DNA of 32,699 nucleotides from an uncultured bacterium. Its GTDB lineage: Bacteria; Hydrothermota; Tepidihabitantia; Tepidihabitantales; DTDR01. Shown in pieces: positions 1-9,274 of the stretch. Location: positions 1 through 32,699 of the forward strand of contig CALHQW010000004.1 of NCBI GenBank assembly GCA_938040315.1. Direction: 5' to 3'. The notes under the pieces are model-generated. The model was not told the DNA's origin and did no database searches. It worked only from the letters and a program-made list of their open reading frames with translations. Every line of letters starts with the position of its first letter. Position 1 is the stretch's first letter. The translations under genes and the position numbers were made by a program.

Positions 1-861
1 CCTTTTGAATGGATTGAGATAAGAAATATTGGTGTGAGATTGCCGATAACTGGTGATGACCAAACAATAAGGATTCCTTTGCCATTTCCAATTTATTATT
101 ATGGTGTGAGGTATAGCGATTCTTTATCAGTATGTAGTAATGGTTGGATAACACCAATACGCACTACTTCCACAGTTTATACTAATCAACCATTACCTGA
201 TCCGACATCAACCAATCCGAGTGCGATGATTTGTGTTAATTGGGATGATTTATATCCACCTGTTGGTAATGGAATTTGGTTTTTGTATGATACATTGAAT
301 CATCGGATGATTTTAGAGTGGGATAGTGTCCATTATTATAATCCAAGGACATCTTGGGATAAGTTTCAGATAATTATATATGATACCACATTTCAAACAC
401 CGACCGGTGATAATATAATTAAATTCCAATATCTTACTGCTAATTATTATCAATCAAATACTGTTGGTATTGAGGATCAGACGAATACGATTGGAATATG
501 TGCTTTATATAACGGTAGTTATCATCGAGCATCGGCGCAAATTCAAGCAGAAAGAGCAATAAAAATCATTACTGGTCAACCATTACCAAGAGTAAATATT
601 TTTGAAATTGACAGAAAAGAAGGAGAAATTAATAAATATGGAGAACTACAAAAATTGCCGACAGTTTTTAAAGGAAATTCTATTATTTTGCCAATAAAAG
701 CAAATAAATTGGTTATTTATGATATTGCCGGAAAGAAAATTAAAGATGTTGAAAGAAGAAAAGAAAGAGAAATAAGGATTGAAAATCTACCAACAGGAAT
801 TTACATAATCAAAAATCTTGAAAACAAAAAGGAGATTTATAAGATAATTATAACAAAATAA
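1..861 (+). CDS. Secreted surface protein, C-terminal part (5' end outside window)
   Basis: The reading frame is open from base 1 (it starts PFEWIEIRNIG), so the gene begins upstream and the GTG at 34 is not its start. The visible 286 residues hold a beta-rich domain with a 'YYYGVRYSD...VCSNGWI' opening, an 'NWDDL' core and a 'VGIED' motif, rich in Tyr, Asn and Thr. The last ~50 residues read 'KLVIYDIAGKKI...LPTGIYII', a compact beta-strand module like the C-terminal type A sorting domain of type IX-type secretion. The likely role is a cell-surface or extracellular protein, perhaps with an enzymatic domain upstream of the window. No catalytic motif is visible here, so the activity is unknown. 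The call of secretion via a C-terminal tag is inferred from family resemblance. A 58-nt gap separates it from the aminotransferase. Confidence 0.75.
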   Translation, partial: PFEWIEIRNIGVRLPITGDDQTIRIPLPFPIYYYGVRYSDSLSVCSNGWITPIRTTSTVYTNQPLPDPTSTNPSAMICVNWDDLYPPVGNGIWFLYDTLNHRMILEWDSVHYYNPRTSWDKFQIIIYDTTFQTPTGDNIIKFQYLTANYYQSNTVGIEDQTNTIGICALYNGSYHRASAQIQAERAIKIITGQPLPRVNIFEIDRKEGEINKYGELQKLPTVFKGNSIILPIKANKLVIYDIAGKKIKDVERRKEREIRIENLPTGIYIIKNLENKKEIYKIIITK

Positions 862-919
862 AACCAAACTAAATTTTTAAAAATATACTTTTAAATTGAA
901 AAATTTAAAAAGGAGTGTT

Positions 920-2245
920 ATGCGTCCAAAAATTAATACTAAATTACCTGGTCCAAAGGCATTAAAATATTTAAGAAAAGATAAAAAATATGTTTCACCT
1001 TCTTATACTCGAATTTATCCAGCAGTAATTGAAAAAGGTGAGGATGTTTGGGTATGGGATGTGGATGGAAATAAATTCTTAGATTTTAATGCTGGAATTG
1101 CTGTGTGTACTACTGGTCACTGTCATCCAAAAGTAGTTGAGGCAGTGAGAAAACAGGTAGAAAAGTTATTTCATTATTCCGGTACCGATTTTTATTACCC
1201 TTATCAAACAATATTAGCAGAAAAACTCGTTGAAATAACTCCTGGCGGAACGAACAAGAAAGTTTTTTTCTGTAATTCTGGTGCGGAAGCAACTGAAGGA
1301 AGTATCAAACTTGTAAGGTATCATACAAAAAGACCTTATCTTATATCCTTTTTAGGCTCTTTTCACGGCAGAACATTAGGTGCTTTATCTCTTACAGGAA
1401 GTAAATTTATTCAAAAGAAAGGATTTGCTCCTCTTTTACCAGGCGTTTTTCATGTCCCCTATCCTTACTGTTATCGCTGTCTTTTCAATTTAGAATATCC
1501 CAAATGTGACTTTTATTGTGTGAAATATATTGAAGAAGAAATTTTTAGAAAAGTATTGCCACCAGAAGAAGTAGCGGCAATTTTTGTTGAACCAATCCAA
1601 GGAGAAGGTGGATATATTGTGCCACCTGACGGTTATTTTCAAGAATTAAAAAAATTATGTGAGAAATATGATATTCTTTTTGTTGCCGATGAGGTTCAAT
1701 CCGGAATGGGAAGAACCGGAAAAATGTTTGCCTTAGAACACTGGGGAGTTTTTGCCGACATTTATTATGTAGCAAAAGGAATTGCTTCTGGACTTCCTTT
1801 GGGTGCGATTATTGCCCGTTCTTCTATAATGAATTGGAAACCGGGAAGTCATGCATCCACCTTTGGTGGCAATCCAATTGCTTGTGCAGCAGCAATAGCA
1901 ACGATTGAACTTTTGGAAAGTGGTCTCATTGAAAATGCGGAAAAGGTCGGTAAATTTATTATGGAGTATTTAGAAAAATGGCAGGAGAAATATGATTTTA
2001 TTGGTGATGTACGAGGAAAAGGATTAATGATTGGTATTGAAATTGTTGAGGATAAAATATCTAAAAAACCGATTCCCGAGAAAGTTCAGGCAGTGGTATA
2101 TAAAGCCTTTGAAAAAGGATTATTAATTCTTCCTTGCGGAATTTCTACAATCCGTATTGCACCACCACTTATTATTACCGAGGAAAAAGCAAGTATTGGT
2201 TTAGAGATTTTAGAAGAAGCTTTAAAGGAGATATTTTTAAAGTGA
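920..2245 (+). CDS. Class III PLP-dependent aminotransferase (GABA/ornithine aminotransferase-like)
   Basis: This fold-type I PLP enzyme is 441 aa when read from ATG 920, which sits 4 nt after an AAGGAG ribosome binding site; a TTG at 896 in the same frame lacks a site. The N-terminus (RPKINTKLPGPKA, SPSYTRIYP) is typical of the archaeal/thermophile branch annotated as 4-aminobutyrate, ornithine or broad-specificity amino-acid aminotransferase or racemase. Visible motifs, in short numbering: the phosphate-binding 'CNSGAEA' near 120, 'FHGRT' near 150, 'VADEVQSG' with cofactor Asp257, and the Schiff-base lysine K286 in 'YVAKGIASG'. A four-cysteine insert (C184, C187, C196, C200) could hold a metal. 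The substrate cannot be decided from sequence. There is no argD/argB context. A TATACT at 884-889 could be its -10 box, but I see no matching -35. Confidence 0.88.
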   Translation: MRPKINTKLPGPKALKYLRKDKKYVSPSYTRIYPAVIEKGEDVWVWDVDGNKFLDFNAGIAVCTTGHCHPKVVEAVRKQVEKLFHYSGTDFYYPYQTILAEKLVEITPGGTNKKVFFCNSGAEATEGSIKLVRYHTKRPYLISFLGSFHGRTLGALSLTGSKFIQKKGFAPLLPGVFHVPYPYCYRCLFNLEYPKCDFYCVKYIEEEIFRKVLPPEEVAAIFVEPIQGEGGYIVPPDGYFQELKKLCEKYDILFVADEVQSGMGRTGKMFALEHWGVFADIYYVAKGIASGLPLGAIIARSSIMNWKPGSHASTFGGNPIACAAAIATIELLESGLIENAEKVGKFIMEYLEKWQEKYDFIGDVRGKGLMIGIEIVEDKISKKPIPEKVQAVVYKAFEKGLLILPCGISTIRIAPPLIITEEKASIGLEILEEALKEIFLK

Positions 2246-2295
2246 TTTAACTTTTATTAAACTAACTCCTTCTTTTATTATCCCTTGTAAAATAT

Positions 2296-2324
2296 TTGAA
2301 AATTTTTATTGTTCTTTTTAAAAT
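2296..2324 (+). promoter_or_regulatory. Promoter of tilS operon, leaderless type
   Basis: TTGAAA (2296-2301), a 17-nt spacer, and TAAAAT (2319-2324). The -10 ends 7 nt before the ATG at 2332, so transcription should start at or next to the start codon. The -35 hexamer coincides exactly with an alternative in-frame TTG at 2296, which therefore is unlikely to be translated. Confidence 0.65.
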
Positions 2325-2331
2325 ATTTTTG

Positions 2332-3711
2332 ATGGGTAGTGTTAAAATTTTAAAAAAAGTAGAAGAAACAATTAAAAAATATAAATTATTAGAAAAAGGA
2401 GATAAAGTTTTGATTGGTTTTTCGGGCGGAAAAGATTCGGTTTGTCTTCTTTATATTTTTTATTTATTAAAAGAAAAATATGATTTAAATTTAATTGCTT
2501 TTCATCTTAATCATCTATTGAGAGGTAAAGAGGCAAAAAGAGATGAAGAATTTTGTAAAGAATTTTGCAAAAAGTTAAATGTTCCACTAATCATTAAAAG
2601 AAGGGATGTTAAAAAATATAGCAAAAAATATAATTTAAGTATAGAAGAGGCTGGTCATAAATTAAGATATCATTATTATGAAAAAATTGCTCAAAAAGAG
2701 AAATGTCAAAGAATTGCTCTTGCTCATACTGCTTCGGATAATGAAGAGACAATTTTGCTCTCTTTAATCTCTGGTCAATCTTTGGGAAGAATTGCAGGAA
2801 TCTTACCCAAAAGAGAAAGGATTATTAGACCGTTGATTGATTTGACAAGTGAAGAAGTTTTGCTATTTTTAAAAGAGAATAATCTACCTTATGTAGAAGA
2901 TTCAACTAATAAAAATTTAAAAATTCCCAGAAATTATTTAAGAAATATTGTAATTCCCAATCTTAAAAAAATAAATTCTAATTTAGAAAAGACTTTAAGA
3001 CAAGTTAGCGAAATTCTATTTAAAGAAAATGAATATTTAGAAAGGGAAACAGATAGGGTTTATAATTTATTAATAAAAAAAGAGGATGATGATATTTTGA
3101 TTTCTAAGAAAGAATTTGTGATTTTGCCTTTAGCAATAAAAAGAAGAATTTTTAAAAGGCTCTTCCCTAATGCCAGTTTTTATCAAATAGAAGAAATGGT
3201 TAATTTGGTTAATAAACAAGTTGGTAAAAAAATAAATTTAAAAGAAAATATTATTTATAATGAGTATAATTATTTAAGAATACGCAAAGAAAATAAAAAA
3301 AAGACAATTAATGAAGTTTTTAAAATAAAATTAAACAAAATAAATAATTTCCCAAAGATTAATTTAAAATTGACTTGTGAAGTTATGGATATTGAAAAAA
3401 TTAAGAAATTTAATTATAATAATTGTGAATATTTTGATAAAAATGATATTAAATTGCCTTTATTTATCCGATTTAGAAAAAAAGGAGATATTATTAAAAT
3501 TAAAAAGGGAAGAAAAAAAGTTAAAAAACTTTTTATTGATATGAAAATTCCCAGGATAGTAAGAGATAATCTTCCTATACTATGTGACCAAAAAGGTATT
3601 CTTTGGATTTTTGGTGTTTATCGTGCTTATCGAGGTTTGATTAAAAAAAATACCAAAAAAGTTGTAAGAATAAAAATTTTAAAATGGCAAAATCCAATTT
3701 GCCAAAATTAA
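2332..3711 (+). CDS. tilS: tRNA(Ile)-lysidine synthase TilS
   Basis: This ATP-dependent ligase attaches lysine to C34 of the CAU-anticodon tRNA-Ile, so that it reads AUA; it is essential in an AT-rich genome. From ATG 2332 it has 459 residues. The PP-loop 'SGGKDS' lies at 31-36, the usual distance from the start. '[11 protein letters not shown]', '[13 protein letters not shown]' and 'NYLRN' follow, then a C-terminal domain ending in '[11 protein letters not shown]' and 'GVYRAYRG'. An in-frame TTG at 2296 would add 12 hydrophobic residues, but it falls on the -35 box. The stop lies inside ftsH (28-nt overlap). It is the first gene of tilS-ftsH-dapA-dapB; tilS-ftsH adjacency is common in bacteria and supports the call. 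Confidence 0.95.
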   Translation: MGSVKILKKVEETIKKYKLLEKGDKVLIGFSGGKDSVCLLYIFYLLKEKYDLNLIAFHLNHLLRGKEAKRDEEFCKEFCKKLNVPLIIKRRDVKKYSKKYNLSIEEAGHKLRYHYYEKIAQKEKCQRIALAHTASDNEETILLSLISGQSLGRIAGILPKRERIIRPLIDLTSEEVLLFLKENNLPYVEDSTNKNLKIPRNYLRNIVIPNLKKINSNLEKTLRQVSEILFKENEYLERETDRVYNLLIKKEDDDILISKKEFVILPLAIKRRIFKRLFPNASFYQIEEMVNLVNKQVGKKINLKENIIYNEYNYLRIRKENKKKTINEVFKIKLNKINNFPKINLKLTCEVMDIEKIKKFNYNNCEYFDKNDIKLPLFIRFRKKGDIIKIKKGRKKVKKLFIDMKIPRIVRDNLPILCDQKGILWIFGVYRAYRGLIKKNTKKVVRIKILKWQNPICQN

Positions 3712-5513
3712 TAACTGGACAAATTCTTGTTTGGTTATTTATTATTATCGTTGTCTGGTTGGCATTTAGTCTTTTTAATATTAAATCATCTAAAGCAAAT
3801 ATTGATTATTCTCGTTTTTTAATAGAAGCGGAGAAGGGAAATATTGAAAGTGTAATTTTGGTTGAAAAAGAGGTTAACGGAACTTTTCGGGAACCAATTT
3901 TCGTGGAAGGGGAAAGAAAAAAATATAAAGAGTTCAAAACTTATATACCCTTCCCTGACCCTCAGATAATTGAAAAATTAGTAAAAAATAAAACAGAGAT
4001 AATTGCCAAACCACCTTCTAATATTTCTAATATTATTTTAGGAATTTTGCCTTGGTTTTTCTTTATCTTTTTGATGATGCTTTTTTTTAGAAGGGTTACT
4101 TCCGGTCAGGACCGAGCATTTACTTTTGGTAAAAGTCGGGCAAAAATTTTAAATGAAAGTAAACCAAAAGTAACCTTTGAAGATGTTGCAGGTGTTGATG
4201 AAGCAAAGGAAGAATTGAAAGAAATCATTGAATTTCTTAAAGCGCCAGCCAAATTTCAAAAATTAGGTGGAAGAATTCCTAAAGGAGTGTTGTTAGTTGG
4301 GCCACCGGGAACTGGAAAGACTTTATTAGCAAAAGCGGTCGCTGGGGAAGCAGGAGTTCCTTTCCTTTCTATTTCTGGCTCGGAGTTTGTGGAAATGTTT
4401 GTGGGTGTAGGTGCTGCAAGGGTAAGAGACTTGTTTGAACAAGCAAAAAAAAACGCTCCGTGTATTGTTTTTATTGATGAAATTGATGCTGTCGGTAGAC
4501 AAAGAGGTGCAGGAATTGGTGGTGGTCATGATGAGCGAGAGCAGACTTTGAATCAATTACTTGCTGAAATGGATGGTTTTGATACTACTGAAGGAATAAT
4601 TATAATGGCTGCTACTAATCGGCCAGATATTTTAGACCCAGCCCTTTTAAGACCAGGCAGATTTGATAGACAAATTGTTGTTGATCGACCAGATATAAAA
4701 GGAAGAGAAGAAATTTTAAAAGTTCACACAAAAAAAGTTCCATTAGATAAAGATGTGGATTTAAAAGTTCTGGCAAGAAGCACTCCTGGTTTTTCAGGCG
4801 CCGATTTAGCAAATATGGTAAACGAAGCAGCCTTACTTGCTGCCCGAAGAGGAAGAGAAAAAGTAACTATGCAGGATTTTGAAGATGCCAAAGATAAAGT
4901 ATTGATGGGAGTGGAAAGAAGAAGTTTGTTAATCTCTGAACAAGAAAAGAAATGGATTGCTTATCACGAAGCTGGTCATGCTTTGGTTTCTAAATTAATT
5001 CCCGGAACTGATCCGATTCATAAAGTAACAATTATTCCACGAGGAAGAGCTTTAGGAATAACCCAACAATTACCAATAGATGAGCGAAGAATTTATTCCA
5101 AAACCTATTGCGTAAATCAGTTATCGGTTATGCTTGGTGGCAGAGCAGCTGAAGAAACTGTTTTTGGCGATATTTCCACCGGTTCTCGTGATGATATTGA
5201 TAAGGCAACTCAATTAGCAAGAATGATGGTTTGTGAATGGGGAATGAGTGAAAGATTAGGACCTTTGACATTAGGAAAAAGAGATGAAGAAATATTTTTA
5301 GGTAGAGAATTTGGTCTTCATAGAAATATTTCCGAAGAAACCGCTAAAATTATAGATGAAGAAATTAAAAATTTTATAGAAAAAGCTCATAGAAAGGCAT
5401 TAGAAATTATTAAAAATAATGAACAATTACTTCATAAAATTGCTAATAAATTATTAGAAAAAGAAATTCTTACTGGTGATGAAATAGATGAAATCATAAA
5501 AAATTCTGAATAA
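3684..5513 (+). CDS. ftsH: ATP-dependent zinc metalloprotease FtsH
   Basis: Membrane-anchored AAA+ protease that degrades damaged or unneeded membrane and cytosolic proteins as a hexamer. Its 609 residues are close to the family norm. There are two transmembrane helices (about 12-31 and 116-136) flanking a small periplasmic domain. The AAA domain has Walker A GPPGTGKT at 206-213, Walker B IVFIDEID at 261-268, the pore motif FVG at 239-241 and an arginine-finger region 'RPGRFDRQ' near 323. The zinc site HEAGH is at 428-432, with a third ligand region 'STGSRDDID' further on. All catalytic residues are present. The ATG overlaps the end of tilS by 28 nt with no clear Shine-Dalgarno, which suggests translational coupling. 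Confidence 0.97.
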   Translation: MAKSNLPKLITGQILVWLFIIIVVWLAFSLFNIKSSKANIDYSRFLIEAEKGNIESVILVEKEVNGTFREPIFVEGERKKYKEFKTYIPFPDPQIIEKLVKNKTEIIAKPPSNISNIILGILPWFFFIFLMMLFFRRVTSGQDRAFTFGKSRAKILNESKPKVTFEDVAGVDEAKEELKEIIEFLKAPAKFQKLGGRIPKGVLLVGPPGTGKTLLAKAVAGEAGVPFLSISGSEFVEMFVGVGAARVRDLFEQAKKNAPCIVFIDEIDAVGRQRGAGIGGGHDEREQTLNQLLAEMDGFDTTEGIIIMAATNRPDILDPALLRPGRFDRQIVVDRPDIKGREEILKVHTKKVPLDKDVDLKVLARSTPGFSGADLANMVNEAALLAARRGREKVTMQDFEDAKDKVLMGVERRSLLISEQEKKWIAYHEAGHALVSKLIPGTDPIHKVTIIPRGRALGITQQLPIDERRIYSKTYCVNQLSVMLGGRAAEETVFGDISTGSRDDIDKATQLARMMVCEWGMSERLGPLTLGKRDEEIFLGREFGLHRNISEETAKIIDEEIKNFIEKAHRKALEIIKNNEQLLHKIANKLLEKEILTGDEIDEIIKNSE

Positions 5514-5525
5514 TTAAAATATTAA

Positions 5526-6401
5526 ATGTTTACTGGTTCAATAGTTGCTTTAATTACACCTTTTAAAAAGGGTAAATTAGATATTGAAGGCTTTAAAAAG
5601 AATCTTCAATTTCAATTAGAAAATAATACCGATGGTTTTCTGCCTTGCGGTACAACAGGTGAAACGCCTTCTTTAGAGGAAGAGGAATGGGTAGAAGTAG
5701 TAAAAACAACTATTGAATTTGTTAATAAAAGAAAACCAGTAATTGTTGGTACTGGAACAAATAATACCAAAAAGACAATAAAGTATACTATATTGGCTGA
5801 AAAATTTGGTGCTGATGCTTGTTTGGTTGTAGCGCCTTATTATAACAAACCAACCCAAGAAGGTTTATATCAACATTTTAAAGAAGTTAGTCAGAGTGTA
5901 AAAATACCGATAATTCTCTATAATATTCCTTCCCGAACCGGCGTAAATATCTTACCAAAAACATTAGAAAGACTTGTTTCTGATTGTAAAAATATTATTG
6001 GTATAAAAGAAGCATCAGGAAATTTAGACCAGGTTTCAGAAATTATTTTAAGATTAGGAAAGGATTTTATTGTTCTTTCTGGCGATGATTCTTTGACTTT
6101 ACCAATTCTCTCTCTTGGTGGTAAGGGAGTGATTTCGGTTTTAGCCAATATTCTGCCAAAAGAAATTCATTTATTGGTTAAAAATTTTTTAAATGGTAAT
6201 ATCTTAGAAGCTCAAAAAATTCATTTGAAGTATTTTAAATTGATGAAGGCATTATTTATTGAAACAAATCCGATACCAATAAAAACCGCAATGAATTTAA
6301 TGGGATTACCGGCCGGAGAATTAAGATTGCCATTGACACCTATGGCCAAAGAAAATTTAGAATATTTAAAATTAGTGATGAGGGAGTTAACGCTAATATG
6401 A
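5526..6401 (+). CDS. dapA: 4-hydroxy-tetrahydrodipicolinate synthase DapA
   Basis: Condenses pyruvate with aspartate semialdehyde, the first committed step to diaminopimelate and lysine. Its 291 residues form the expected TIM barrel. 'CGTTGETPSL' binds pyruvate (41-50), the proton-relay Tyr132 lies in 'YNIPSRTGV', and the Schiff-base Lys161 in 'GIKEASGN'. The start lies 12 nt after ftsH without a clear ribosome binding site. The stop codon overlaps the dapB start (ATGA). Its place in an operon with dapB makes the DapA role more likely than the related aldolases (NanA, KDG aldolase). Confidence 0.95.
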   Translation: MFTGSIVALITPFKKGKLDIEGFKKNLQFQLENNTDGFLPCGTTGETPSLEEEEWVEVVKTTIEFVNKRKPVIVGTGTNNTKKTIKYTILAEKFGADACLVVAPYYNKPTQEGLYQHFKEVSQSVKIPIILYNIPSRTGVNILPKTLERLVSDCKNIIGIKEASGNLDQVSEIILRLGKDFIVLSGDDSLTLPILSLGGKGVISVLANILPKEIHLLVKNFLNGNILEAQKIHLKYFKLMKALFIETNPIPIKTAMNLMGLPAGELRLPLTPMAKENLEYLKLVMRELTLI

Positions 6402-7111
6402 TAAAAGTTATCCTTATTGGTGCTTTAGGGAAAATGGGAAGAGTTTTAGGAGAAGCAATAAGTAGAGAAAAGGATATGAAGATTATTTATGGAATTGAAA
6501 GAGAGGATCATCCGGATTTGAATAAACCTTTTTATGATGGTTATCTTTTAAATAATTTAGAGGAGGTTGTAAAGGAATGTGATATCTGCGTGGAATTTAC
6601 AAATCCTCAGGCAACTTTAAAACATTTAGAGGTTATAAAAAAAGCCCAAAAACCCTTTTTGATAGGAACCACGGGATTTACTAAAGAAGAAATGGAAATT
6701 TTAAAATCTGCTGGTAAAAAAATTCCTCTTCTCTATTCTGCTAACTATTCTTTTGGCGTTAATTTTGTTTTCAAGATTTTAAAAGAAATAATAAAAATTC
6801 TTCCTGATAATTATGACATTACTTTAATTGAAATCCATCATAAAGAAAAAAAGGATGCACCCTCAGGCACAGCAAAAAGAATAATTGAAATTATAAAGGA
6901 GAATAAAAATAAAGATATAAACACTGTTTCTTTACGTTTTGGCGATATCGTGGGTAAACATACTCTAATTTTTGCTACCTATGGTGAAGTTATCGAGATT
7001 ACCCACAATGCGCTTTCTCGGTATGCCTTTGCTAATGGTGTTATTTATGGGATAAGATTTATTGTAGATAAAAAGCCTGATTTCTATCTTTTTGAAAAGA
7101 TTATTTCTTGA
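6398..7111 (+). CDS. dapB: 4-hydroxy-tetrahydrodipicolinate reductase DapB
   Basis: Reduces the DapA product with NAD(P)H in the diaminopimelate/lysine route. Its 237 residues are a little shorter than the E. coli enzyme. The N-terminal Rossmann motif is 'GALGKMGR', followed by 'VEFTNP' and 'GTTGF'. The catalytic signature is 'EIHHKEKKDAPSGTA', with the catalytic His and Lys, and it ends with 'THNALSRYAFANGVIYG'. It overlaps dapA by 4 nt and is the last gene of the tilS operon. No dapL, dapD or lysA is in view, so the later route is unknown. Confidence 0.95.
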   Translation: MIKVILIGALGKMGRVLGEAISREKDMKIIYGIEREDHPDLNKPFYDGYLLNNLEEVVKECDICVEFTNPQATLKHLEVIKKAQKPFLIGTTGFTKEEMEILKSAGKKIPLLYSANYSFGVNFVFKILKEIIKILPDNYDITLIEIHHKEKKDAPSGTAKRIIEIIKENKNKDINTVSLRFGDIVGKHTLIFATYGEVIEITHNALSRYAFANGVIYGIRFIVDKKPDFYLFEKIIS

Positions 7112-7152
7112 AAAAATAAGAATTTTCTTTATATTTTTTATATATTAATTTT

Positions 7153-8517
7153 ATGAACAAAATTAATCCACAAATTTTTCGAGAATATGATATTCGAGGT
7201 ATCGGTGATATTGAGTTGACGGATAATAATGTTTATTTAATTGCTTGTGGTTATGCAACTTATATTTCTCAATTTGGTTATAAAGAAGTGTTGATCGGTC
7301 GGGATGTTAGACTTTCCTCAAAAAGAATAAGAGATGCCTTGGTTAATGGTTTTTTAGATAGTGGTTGTAATGTAATTGATTTAGGAATAATTCCTACCCC
7401 AGTTTTTTATTTTTCTGCCTTTTATTATGATAAAAATGCAGGAATGATGATTACTGGTAGTCATAACCCAAAAGAGTTTAATGGGTTTAAAATTGGATTA
7501 AATAAAACGACTATCTATGGAAAAGAAATCCAACGATTAAGAGAAATTATTGAAGAAGGAAAATTTGTTAAAGGAAAAGGAATTTTATCTTATTTAAATC
7601 CCATTCCTGATTATGTTAGTTATTTAAAATCAAAAATAAAATTTCGAAACACTTTAAAAGTAGTTTTTGACCCGGGAAATGGTACAGGTGGCTATCTATT
7701 AGAAGAACTTTTTAAGGATTATCCGATTGAACCAGCTTATATCAATTTAGAACCTGACGGCAATTTTCCTAACCATTTACCCGATCCAACGATTATAGAA
7801 TATATGCAAGATGTAATAAGTTTAGTTAATGAACTTGATGCTGATTTGGGAATTGGTTACGATGGCGATTGTGATCGAATTGGAGCAGTGGATGATAAAG
7901 GAAGAATAATATTTGGTGATCGGTTGCTTTGCCTCTATGCTTGGGATATTGCAAAAATAAATCAAAAAGTAAAAGTTGTTTTTGATGTAAAATGTTCTCA
8001 AGGATTGGTAGAATATTTAAATAAAATTGGTGCCATTCCGATTATGTGGAAAACTGGGCATTCTCTAATAAAAAATAAAATGAAAGAAGAAAACGCCTTA
8101 CTTGCTGGTGAAATGTCCGGTCATATGTTTTTTGCCGATGATTATTTTGGTTATGATGATGCTATTTATGCTTCATTGAGATTAATGAAAATTGTTGCTG
8201 ATAGCGAAAAAAAACTTTCTTTTTTATTAAAAGATATTCCTGAGTATTATTCTACTCCGGAAATAAGGATTGATTGTCCTGATGAGGAGAAATTTAGGGT
8301 AGTAGAAGAAGTAAAAAATTATTTTAAACAGAGATATAAAGTTATTGATATTGATGGTGTGAGAGTAGTATTTTCTGATGGCTGGGGACTTCTGCGAGCA
8401 TCTAATACTCAACCAGTTTTAGTTTTGCGATTTGAAGGAAAAACTGAAGAGAAATTAAGGGAAATAAAAGAATTATTTTTCTCAGTATTAACCAAATATC
8501 CTTTTATCAAACTATAA
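7153..8517 (+). CDS. Phosphomannomutase / phosphoglucomutase (alpha-D-phosphohexomutase)
   Basis: Interconverts hexose 1- and 6-phosphates for cell-wall and glycan precursors. Its 454 residues cover the four domains of the superfamily. 'FREYDIRGIG' is at the N-terminus, the phosphoserine loop 'TGSHNPKEFNG' carries Ser103, the metal loop 'DGDCDR' lies at 237-242, the sugar loop 'GEMSGHMFF' follows, and the phosphate loop 'RASNTQPVL' is near the end. The GEMSGH loop and the dual PMM/PGM style resemble ManB/AlgC rather than GlmM, which has 'GEQSGH'. A possible promoter is TTGAAA (7108-7113), 16 nt, TATATT (7130-7135), about 17 nt before the ATG. It is followed after 18 nt by the ttcA-like gene. 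Confidence 0.9.
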   Translation: MNKINPQIFREYDIRGIGDIELTDNNVYLIACGYATYISQFGYKEVLIGRDVRLSSKRIRDALVNGFLDSGCNVIDLGIIPTPVFYFSAFYYDKNAGMMITGSHNPKEFNGFKIGLNKTTIYGKEIQRLREIIEEGKFVKGKGILSYLNPIPDYVSYLKSKIKFRNTLKVVFDPGNGTGGYLLEELFKDYPIEPAYINLEPDGNFPNHLPDPTIIEYMQDVISLVNELDADLGIGYDGDCDRIGAVDDKGRIIFGDRLLCLYAWDIAKINQKVKVVFDVKCSQGLVEYLNKIGAIPIMWKTGHSLIKNKMKEENALLAGEMSGHMFFADDYFGYDDAIYASLRLMKIVADSEKKLSFLLKDIPEYYSTPEIRIDCPDEEKFRVVEEVKNYFKQRYKVIDIDGVRVVFSDGWGLLRASNTQPVLVLRFEGKTEEKLREIKELFFSVLTKYPFIKL

Positions 8518-8535
8518 AAATTACAATCCTTTTTA

Positions 8536-9258
8536 GTGGAAGATAGAGAAGTCTATAAAAAGGCTTTTAACCTTCTTAAAAAAGCAATTGAGAATTATGA
8601 TCTCTTAATGGAAAATGAAAAATTTATTATTGGAGTTTCTGGTGGAAAAGATTCTTTATGTTTAACTCATTTACTAAATGAATATAACAAAAGAGAATAT
8701 AAAAATTTTGATTTTATCTGTGTTTACGTTAAGCCCGATTTTCTTAATTTTAATACCAAAAGATTAATAAATTTTTTTGAAAAATATAAAATGAGATATG
8801 AAATATTAGAAGCAAAAGTTTCTGAGAAAATAAAAACCAGTAAAAAAAGTCCCTGTTTTCTTTGTTCCCGTGAAAGGAAAAGGATACTTTTTAATTTTGC
8901 TGAAAAGTTAAATATTAATAAAATCGTGATGGCTCATCATTTAGAAGACCTAAACGAAACTTTTCTGTTAAATCTTTTTTTTAATAGTGAAATTTCAACT
9001 TTTTTACCAAAACAAGACTTTTTTAATGGTAAATTTTATATTGTTAGACCTTTGTATTATTTTACCAATCCTTTAATTAAAAATTATAATAAGATTTTTA
9101 AAATAAAGCCAATAAAAAATCCTTGTCCTTATATAAAAGAGAATAAAAGAGAAGAGATAAGGAAATTTTTAGAAAAATATTATAAAAGAGATGAAAGAAT
9201 AAGAGAAAATATATTTAAAGGAATAAGAAATATTAAATTAAAGTATTTACCTTCTTAA
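8536..9258 (+). CDS. ttcA: TtcA-like PP-loop tRNA thiolase
   Basis: Probable tRNA 2-thiocytidine (position 32) synthetase, using ATP to adenylate the base and an Fe-S cluster to hand over sulfur. Its 240 residues start at a GTG. The PP-loop 'SGGKDS' lies at 35-40. A CxxC pair (C107, C110) in 'CFLCSRERKR' and a third cysteine C197 in 'NPCPY' match the three cluster ligands of TtcA. 'MAHHLEDLNETFLLNL' matches the conserved helix after the motif. There is no strong ribosome site; TACAAT at 8522-8527 might be a -10 box 8 nt before the GTG, but no -35 is seen. The related family TtuA normally has extra zinc fingers, which are absent here. Confidence 0.85.
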   Translation: MEDREVYKKAFNLLKKAIENYDLLMENEKFIIGVSGGKDSLCLTHLLNEYNKREYKNFDFICVYVKPDFLNFNTKRLINFFEKYKMRYEILEAKVSEKIKTSKKSPCFLCSRERKRILFNFAEKLNINKIVMAHHLEDLNETFLLNLFFNSEISTFLPKQDFFNGKFYIVRPLYYFTNPLIKNYNKIFKIKPIKNPCPYIKENKREEIRKFLEKYYKRDERIRENIFKGIRNIKLKYLPS

Positions 9259-9274
9259 ATAATTTATTAAAATC

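Noticed and set aside
34-861. GTG at 34 as the start of the first gene
   Set aside because: The frame is open to base 1 with matching protein sequence (PFEWIEIRNIG), so the gene is cut by the window edge.
896-919. TTG start of the aminotransferase at 896
   Set aside because: ATG 920 follows an AAGGAG site and gives the N-terminus expected for the family.
8641-8900. Second tilS copy
   Set aside because: The PP-loop protein at 8536-9258 has the CxxC plus Cys pattern of TtcA and lacks the TilS C-terminal domain.
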